Source of the DNA: Hymenopellis radicata
Taxonomy: Eukaryota > Basidiomycota > Agaricomycetes > Agaricales > Physalacriaceae
Direction of reading: 5' to 3'
DNA length: 18,848 bases
NCBI GenBank assembly: GCA_015501595.1
Contig: JADNRX010000883.1
Span: 1 to 18,848 of the forward strand
Positions 13,530 to 18,848 of the stretch are shown here, one piece after another. The notes beneath the pieces are model-generated. The model had not been told where the DNA came from, made no database searches, and saw nothing but the letters and a program-made list of their open reading frames with translations. The position numbers and the translations under genes are program-made. How positions within the stretch are numbered: position 1 is the first letter of the stretch; each line of letters opens with the position of its first letter.

Positions 13530-14829
13530 TCATAAAACTAGTAGGAGAAGAGAGACACCCACGAATGGAGACCGCCTCTGTCTCAAGGATGGTGGCGCCA
13601 TTGAGAAAAGCTTACTTGGACCCAGAGCGTCATCATGCGGGAGAATCGTCGACGTCCGACGGTGCACTGCGGAACCTTGAGTGCGGTACGCGATGGCGGT
13701 GCTGGGCATCACTTGGGGAACTCTGAGATTCGACTCTTCGGCTGGACACGGGGTCTTCATATGCTGCACAAGCGGAGGGGTCGATGAAAGGGCTTGAAGG
13801 GTCGAGGCAAGAGCGGCAGGCGCTGCGAAATCGGTGCGAGGAGGTAGCTGTGGTATACGCGATGGATTCGGAGTCGGTGCAAATACAGAAGATCCTCGAC
13901 GACTATTGAGTGACATCCTTCGAGCTTGAATAAGTGAGTTGTTTCCACTCAGATGTAGATCAGCTAAAGGACGACGAGGTGTCTTGGGGTCTAGATTGGT
14001 GAAAGGCGGTCGTACGACAGGCGCGGGAGGCGCATTAGTGTTGGAACGAGCCTTCTGAAGAGAACGACGCCTGAGTATCGACAAAGGCGCAGGAAGAGAA
14101 GGTTTAGGTGGCGAAGGTCCGGTTGCTACGCGTGAATCCTGCGAAGAGCGTTGTTGTAGAGAATCTGTGCTATTTTCATCTATGCGTCGTCGCTTTCGTC
14201 CAGACGATGGAGACTTTTCTTGAAGGGTGGACTGGGAGGTAGAGCGTGTTCTCGTCTTGGGCGGAGAAGAAACCACTTTAGCGGCAGCAGCAGTTTCGAA
14301 CCCCTTGGCGATAGTCTCCTGGACAGTACTGCGAGCAGTTTCGATATGCAGAGGGACAGCTTGAAGAAGGGGTAGAAGAGGCATCAATGCTGCGAGTATG
14401 TTGCCTTGCTGCTCTTGAATCGTTTGAAGCGCCTGAGTCTGCGCTTGTAGTGTCTGAGCGTTGGATTGATAGAGCTACAGCGGACAATCAGCAAAAACAG
14501 CGAATAAAACCACGGGGGTATACCACCATTTGCATCGAGTCTACACGCTTGTCTAGGCCTTCAAGCCTTAGTTGAACAGCTACTTGGAGATCTGCTAGAC
14601 GGCTCGCTTGCGCTGGCTCCCCCACAGCCTTCAGAATTTCAGTCTGGCAACGGTTCGCTATCGCACTATAAGAACACACAAAGTACCCAGTGAATGTAGG
14701 ACACGCACCAAGACTGAACATCTCATTCGACAACACCTCGTGCTCCTTCTCAAATAGCGTCTTGGTGAGCCCAATCTCTCTTTTCGCCGATTGCGCAGCG
14801 GGGGTGCGTCTCGAGTCGCTGGCACATCT
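13530..14829 (-). CDS. Coiled-coil protein with basic, Ser/Thr-Pro-rich tail (copy B)
   Basis: It appears identical to the gene at 2508-3807: exons 14829-14709, 14657-14524 and 14474-13530, introns 14708-14658 and 14523-14475. The predicted protein is the same, including the coiled coil, the GRKRRR signal, the KTPRRPL site and the frameshifted VSLLLLVL end. The unresolved 5' end applies equally here. Confidence 0.7.
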
Positions 14830-16451
14830 TCACAGGTACGTCTTCCTGAGACTGTCCTCGGGTGCATCTTCTTGAGAGAGTGTCTTCAGGTGCATCTTCG
14901 AGACGGCTGAGAGGACTGGAGTTATGCTTGCTCCCAATTAGGCGCTCGACTCTTGTTCGCGAGTTCTGTGGCTGTGCTGCGTGCTCTTCGGGGGATCGTC
15001 TTCGCGTCTTCGGGCTTGTTTGCCTCTCGTCTTCGTGGGGTCGTCTTCGCGTGGTCCGTCTTCCTCCGGGGTGGTCTTCGTGTCTGTACTAGAGTAGTCC
15101 TAATAATCGAGGAGATGTCTTCTTCGTGGGTGGGCCTTCTTCGTCTCTCGTGTGGCTGGGCCTCTTCTTGCAGGTCGCGGGTTCAATTCAGAGGCGTGTT
15201 GGGCGAAATCAATATATTTTGTCTGCTCATGTTCAAATCATTGCATTTTGTAGGCTACTTGTACTAATGAAACTACTCTAATAAATCGCCACTACTAGCG
15301 TGGTGCGTTGCTAAGTCGAGCTGGTCATCTCGGCCGAGATTCAAATCGCCGAGGCGGGGTGTCCTCCCACGGGCTGGCGAGTACAGCAATCGAGTCTCTC
15401 GCGGTAAGGCTAAAAAAAGGGAGTCTCGGGTGCTGATGGCAGGACACCAGGGCTAAACACCACCCGCGCGAGAGGTCGGTTCTGGGTCACAACATCCCTC
15501 CCTGGTTCGCGCAGGCCCCGTCTTGGGCAGCATCAGCTGTGGTGTTTGCCCCCAGCACACACGGACAAATAAAAAAAGGTTGAGTGAGTGAATATGATGC
15601 GAGTCACTGCGACGTACCGTTCTGCCTCTAATTCGTAGCACTGAAGCTTGCGAATCGAAGCAGAATCCGAAATCTCCACAACGCGCATACCGTGAATCGA
15701 ACCAGAGCGTTCGTGTCAAAACAAAGCATCTAGAATAACATCCTTGCACAAATAGATACAGCCTTCATTGAAACAAATGTGAACAAGTCGGACGCCACCA
15801 AGGAGAAGTCTACACAAGCATCAGATCATGATGGCGGTAAGCCTGACAAGGGGCACCTACAAGACAAATCAACACCAGGGCGCCGACAACAGAGACACGA
15901 CAGTAGACAAGAGGGAGGGCAAGCATAGTAACAGCATAACGGCGAGAAGGAAAGATGGGTGATGCCATTCACGTCAATTCCACTGGTCTTTATACCTCTC
16001 GATATTAGAGTTTGATATAGTGGGCGCGCGTCTGGGCCCGAAATCCCTAAGCGAGTGACTCATGCGCAGTGCGCGCGCTCCGTCCCATCAGAACTAGAAA
16101 TGTGGCGAAACTTTTGTTCTTAATGTATCCTCACTCCCGTGGTATCATTCGACGCGGATTGTTATTGGGATTGGATAGAAACACAGATCATTATCCTAGC
16201 TGCTTTGTAGAGTAGTGTAGCTCGAAAATAGCAATGTGGCATTAGCCGCACATTCCGGATTCTGCAGGGCGGTTTTGGTAACTGATGCAACGAATATTAT
16301 ACCATGACGGCACTTACCTCCACTCAGCCTTTACACACTCTACGAAGCTCGCACTGGATGTCTATACGACTGCAAGGAAAAGTAGACACGAATATTCATT
16401 AGTTATACAAAGGAACTTACCATCTCATTGAGTGCGCCACAAAATGTTTTC
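14830..16451. other. Low-complexity and intergenic region of copy B
   Basis: It is the counterpart of 3808-5430, with the CGTCTTCG-rich tract at about 14830-15181 and the imperfect inverted repeat at about 15430-15556. The G run at 14990-14994 is one base shorter than in copy A. No gene is supported. Confidence 0.6.
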
Positions 16452-18848
16452 AAGACGGGGACCTGAACGAAGTGTTAGTCAAGGCAACGATCGGGCGCGC
16501 GAAAATAGCTCTTACACACGGGAAGATTCATCCGGCGGGACCTGGAATCAGTCAGTGAACGAAGGTCACACTAGACTCTCCATTCATACCTTCCTTCCCT
16601 CTTACCGTCACTTTCACCGACGCCGTTGCCCCCGGAAAGAGCGAGACTTCGTGGTACGCTCTGCCTCTATGTTCACCCAGTTCGTCCCCTCGTCTCCAAC
16701 CTGGCAACGACATACAGTAGGTTCTCCATTGTCGCACACGATGGTGTCCGCTGAACTTTCATCATATAGTCCTGGCTTGAAGAAATGCGGTGTCGACGAG
16801 GTAAGCCATATGAACGTCTAGACAGTGCGTATACTGACTGTTCCCAGTTTTCAAGGGCCTCAATTCGTGGAGATCCGAGTCAAAATTTCAAAGAAGCCCG
16901 GAGACAGTCCTAAAGGTTGGACATGCTTAAATTGTCGAGATTCAGGTTCAGAATATTGACAAGACAGAAATACCGCGGCGCAGTAGACGAAAAGGTGCGT
17001 GTCGAATGCCTACCCCACGTCGACGGCTGACTTGTCTTCAAGTCGCGGAAGTGATTGTTTACGCCACGGCGGAGACCAACCAGGAAGGCCCAGCGTCAAG
17101 AGCGAGAGTCGTCAAGAAATCGGGTTTAGATTTCCAAGAGGGAGATTGACGAAGCCGGCCAGCCAAGGTGTGTTGTCGCCTTCGGCATCATTAGAAAATG
17201 GCTGACACACAAGGACCCACAGATACTATCGAAGGTGCAAAAGAGCCGAATATCCAATATAATGAGGAAAGGGTCGAATTGAGGAGACGCCGCGTTCACG
17301 ACATGAAGTTCTGATGATGAAGGGCAGGAGCAAGAATACGTCGATCGTGTTCCGCCAAATGCGGCAAGGTCATGCTTCACTTCTTACCATCACGACCTGG
17401 ATCCTCAAATCTGTTTCTTGGCTTCGTCAACGCGTCGGCGCGTTCGACGCCTCTGGAAACGACGAAATCCTTGATTATCAAGTTTGGATGGAGAAGAACG
17501 GCGCAGTGGGATCGATCCAGCGTTGATGGCCTCGCCGGCCAGGCTTGGATATTGGGTGAAAGGTGCTTTTCTTCTCCGTTTTTTTTGCGTTATTTTTGGT
17601 TCATTTGATGACAGATATGCTCTGAATATGTGCGCGGCCTGAGGTGTTTTCCTTCCCTCGGCAGTGATGAACTTGAAGCTGATTCGACATAGGACTTCAT
17701 GCAGATGGACCGCGGTGGCTTCGCCACCGCCTCGAGTAGGCGTCTGCCTCTCAGGAAACACGTCGTCGTTGCCATGGAAACGAGTCTTTGATCTAGGATA
17801 GGCGTGGCTGTCCTCGCCGGACCGGCTTTTGGTCCAGGCGAAAAGGTGCGTGTTTTGAGTTCATTTTGAGATTTCGTTTCTCACCACTTTTCATTAGATC
17901 CAGTCCGCTAGCCATCAAATAACGGACATTTAGCTATATATTCCGCAGTATTCTCATTCGTCGAGGCGGCTTCGCCGCCTCTTCACACGTTCGAAGAACT
18001 CGAGGAACAACGCCACGACTTCGGAACACGCAATTTCGCCAGTCTTATAGCGTGTGTTGGCCTCGCCGGCCCGGCTTTTTTTTTCTGGGAAAAAGGTCCT
18101 CACATTCGCTTTCAATTTCACCTTCATTTCTGACTTGGTTCCATTAGTTCAACCGCCGAATTACAGTCAAGTGGAGCACGGATTCCTTCTCCACCGACAC
18201 TTCTTTGCCCTTGATGGCGATCTGGATCTTGCTGGGCTCGGGTTTACGAGCGGATTGGGACATTTGAGCGGCGAACTTTTCAAGGTACATTTGTTACCTT
18301 GTTCTTCTTCAATTTCCGGACTAATGATTATCTCAGTGTTGCGATATTGCGTCGTACGCAGTGAACAGCGGCGCTGCCGCCTCTGCGCTCGCCCTGTGAC
18401 CTTCTCGCTTCTTGTCTTCAAGGAAATTGACGCCACACTCGGAACTCGTCTTCGTGCGACTTGGACTCTAGCGCTACTGGATCTCGTCGTCGTCTTCAAT
18501 CCTTTCCTTTTGCACCCATCCTCCTTGCCTTCATTTCCCAACGACGGCGGGCGCTATTGTTCGACCTTCTCACCGGGTTCAGAACCCTTCCATTCCCGAC
18601 GTGAACTCTGCGACCATCAGCCCAGGCTTCGGCTAAATTCTCTGCTGATGGCGATTTGGATCTCACGGAGTCCGGGTTTATGGACGCTTTAGGACATGTT
18701 GGTGATGAATTCGCGGAGGTACGTTATTTTGCTTTGGTTGGCTCTTCCCGCTAATTTCGTGAGACATCATCTCGCTATTGGTTTATTCGCAGTGAGCAGC
18801 GGCGCTACGCCCGCTGCGCTCGCGCTGCGAGCTACTCACTGCTGGGTT
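16452..18848 (+). CDS. Multi-exon gene candidate with repeated exon modules (copy B, cut by window end)
   Basis: It is the copy of 5431-7826, carrying the start at 16452, five of the six modules (donors at 17563, 17846, 18096, 18285 and 18719) and hairpins at 17432, 17712, 17963, 18368 and 18796. It has one extra A near 17118, in the exon that reads VAEVIVYATAETNQE. In copy A this exon runs in frame into a TAG and then on into the CVVAFGIIRKWL segment; in copy B the extra base shifts the frame before that point and bypasses the TAG, but the new frame reaches a TGA a few codons later. So neither copy reads cleanly through this exon as modelled. Confidence 0.4.

Larger units (their letters stand above)
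13362..18848. repeat. Copy B of the direct duplication, truncated by the window end
   Basis: It corresponds to 2347-7826. The near-identical part starts at 13450. Offsets from copy A are 11,022 nt, then 11,021 nt between the two indels (14994 to about 17117), then 11,022 nt to the end. The left part (13362-13449) differs from copy A and shares the string cacgggtacc with fragment C, which copy A lacks. Confidence 0.95.

Noticed and set aside
2428..18848. Copies A and B as long terminal repeats of a giant retrotransposon
   Set aside because: The repeats exceed 5.4 kb and contain spliced genes, and the intervening DNA shows no gag, protease, reverse transcriptase or integrase, no primer-binding site and no polypurine tract.
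1..18848. CRISPR array, rRNA, phage or bacterial operon
   Set aside because: No regularly spaced identical repeats, no rRNA core motifs, and pervasive introns exclude a prokaryotic source.

Overview
The window looks like nuclear DNA of a filamentous fungus, most likely a basidiomycete (Agaricomycetes-like). The reason is the dense series of very short introns (mostly 46-64 nt) with GT donors, CTRAY-type branch points and AG acceptors, together with short exons and no prokaryotic gene organisation. There are no rRNA genes, CRISPR arrays or convincing complete tRNAs. No protein here could be assigned to a named family by eye, so most calls describe sequence structure rather than function.

The dominant feature is a direct duplication with a period of about 11.02 kb. 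Copy A starts near 2347 and copy B near 13362; B is cut off by the window end at 18848 (equivalent to A position 7826). From 2428/13450 onward the copies look identical by eye over 5,399 nt except for two single-base indels. The sequence just upstream is clearly more diverged. A third, partial and frame-broken copy of the same left end occupies 1-408, so the locus has an older duplication history overlaid by a recent one.

Layout: 1-408, minus-strand pseudogene fragment. 409-853, no convincing gene. 856-1470, a 615-nt element with 33-bp perfect terminal inverted repeats, absent from the paralogous site near 12621. 1496-2051, a small two-exon minus-strand gene, with a paralogue at 12669-13197. 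2508-3807, a three-exon coiled-coil gene with CDK-type sites (minus; copy at 13530-14829). 3808-5430, low-complexity and intergenic DNA. 5431-8055, a plus-strand region of many short exons with at least six related exon modules and hairpins at fixed spacing (partial copy 16452-18848). 8056-9069, intergenic, with a tRNA-like remnant and a hairpin. 9070-9917 and 9947-11650, plus-strand spliced coding sequence; the second part keeps reading frame across many introns but carries two in-frame stops and a frameshift, so it is probably decaying. 11651-12260, more intron signals. 12262-12440, a degenerate short tandem repeat. 12544-13450, the diverged left flank of copy B.

The two most interesting points are the inverted-repeat element with an apparent TA-TG-TA empty site or footprint in its paralogue, and the repeated exon modules whose 19-nt hairpins differ in sequence but keep pairing. 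No complete, demonstrably new system can be claimed from sequence alone.
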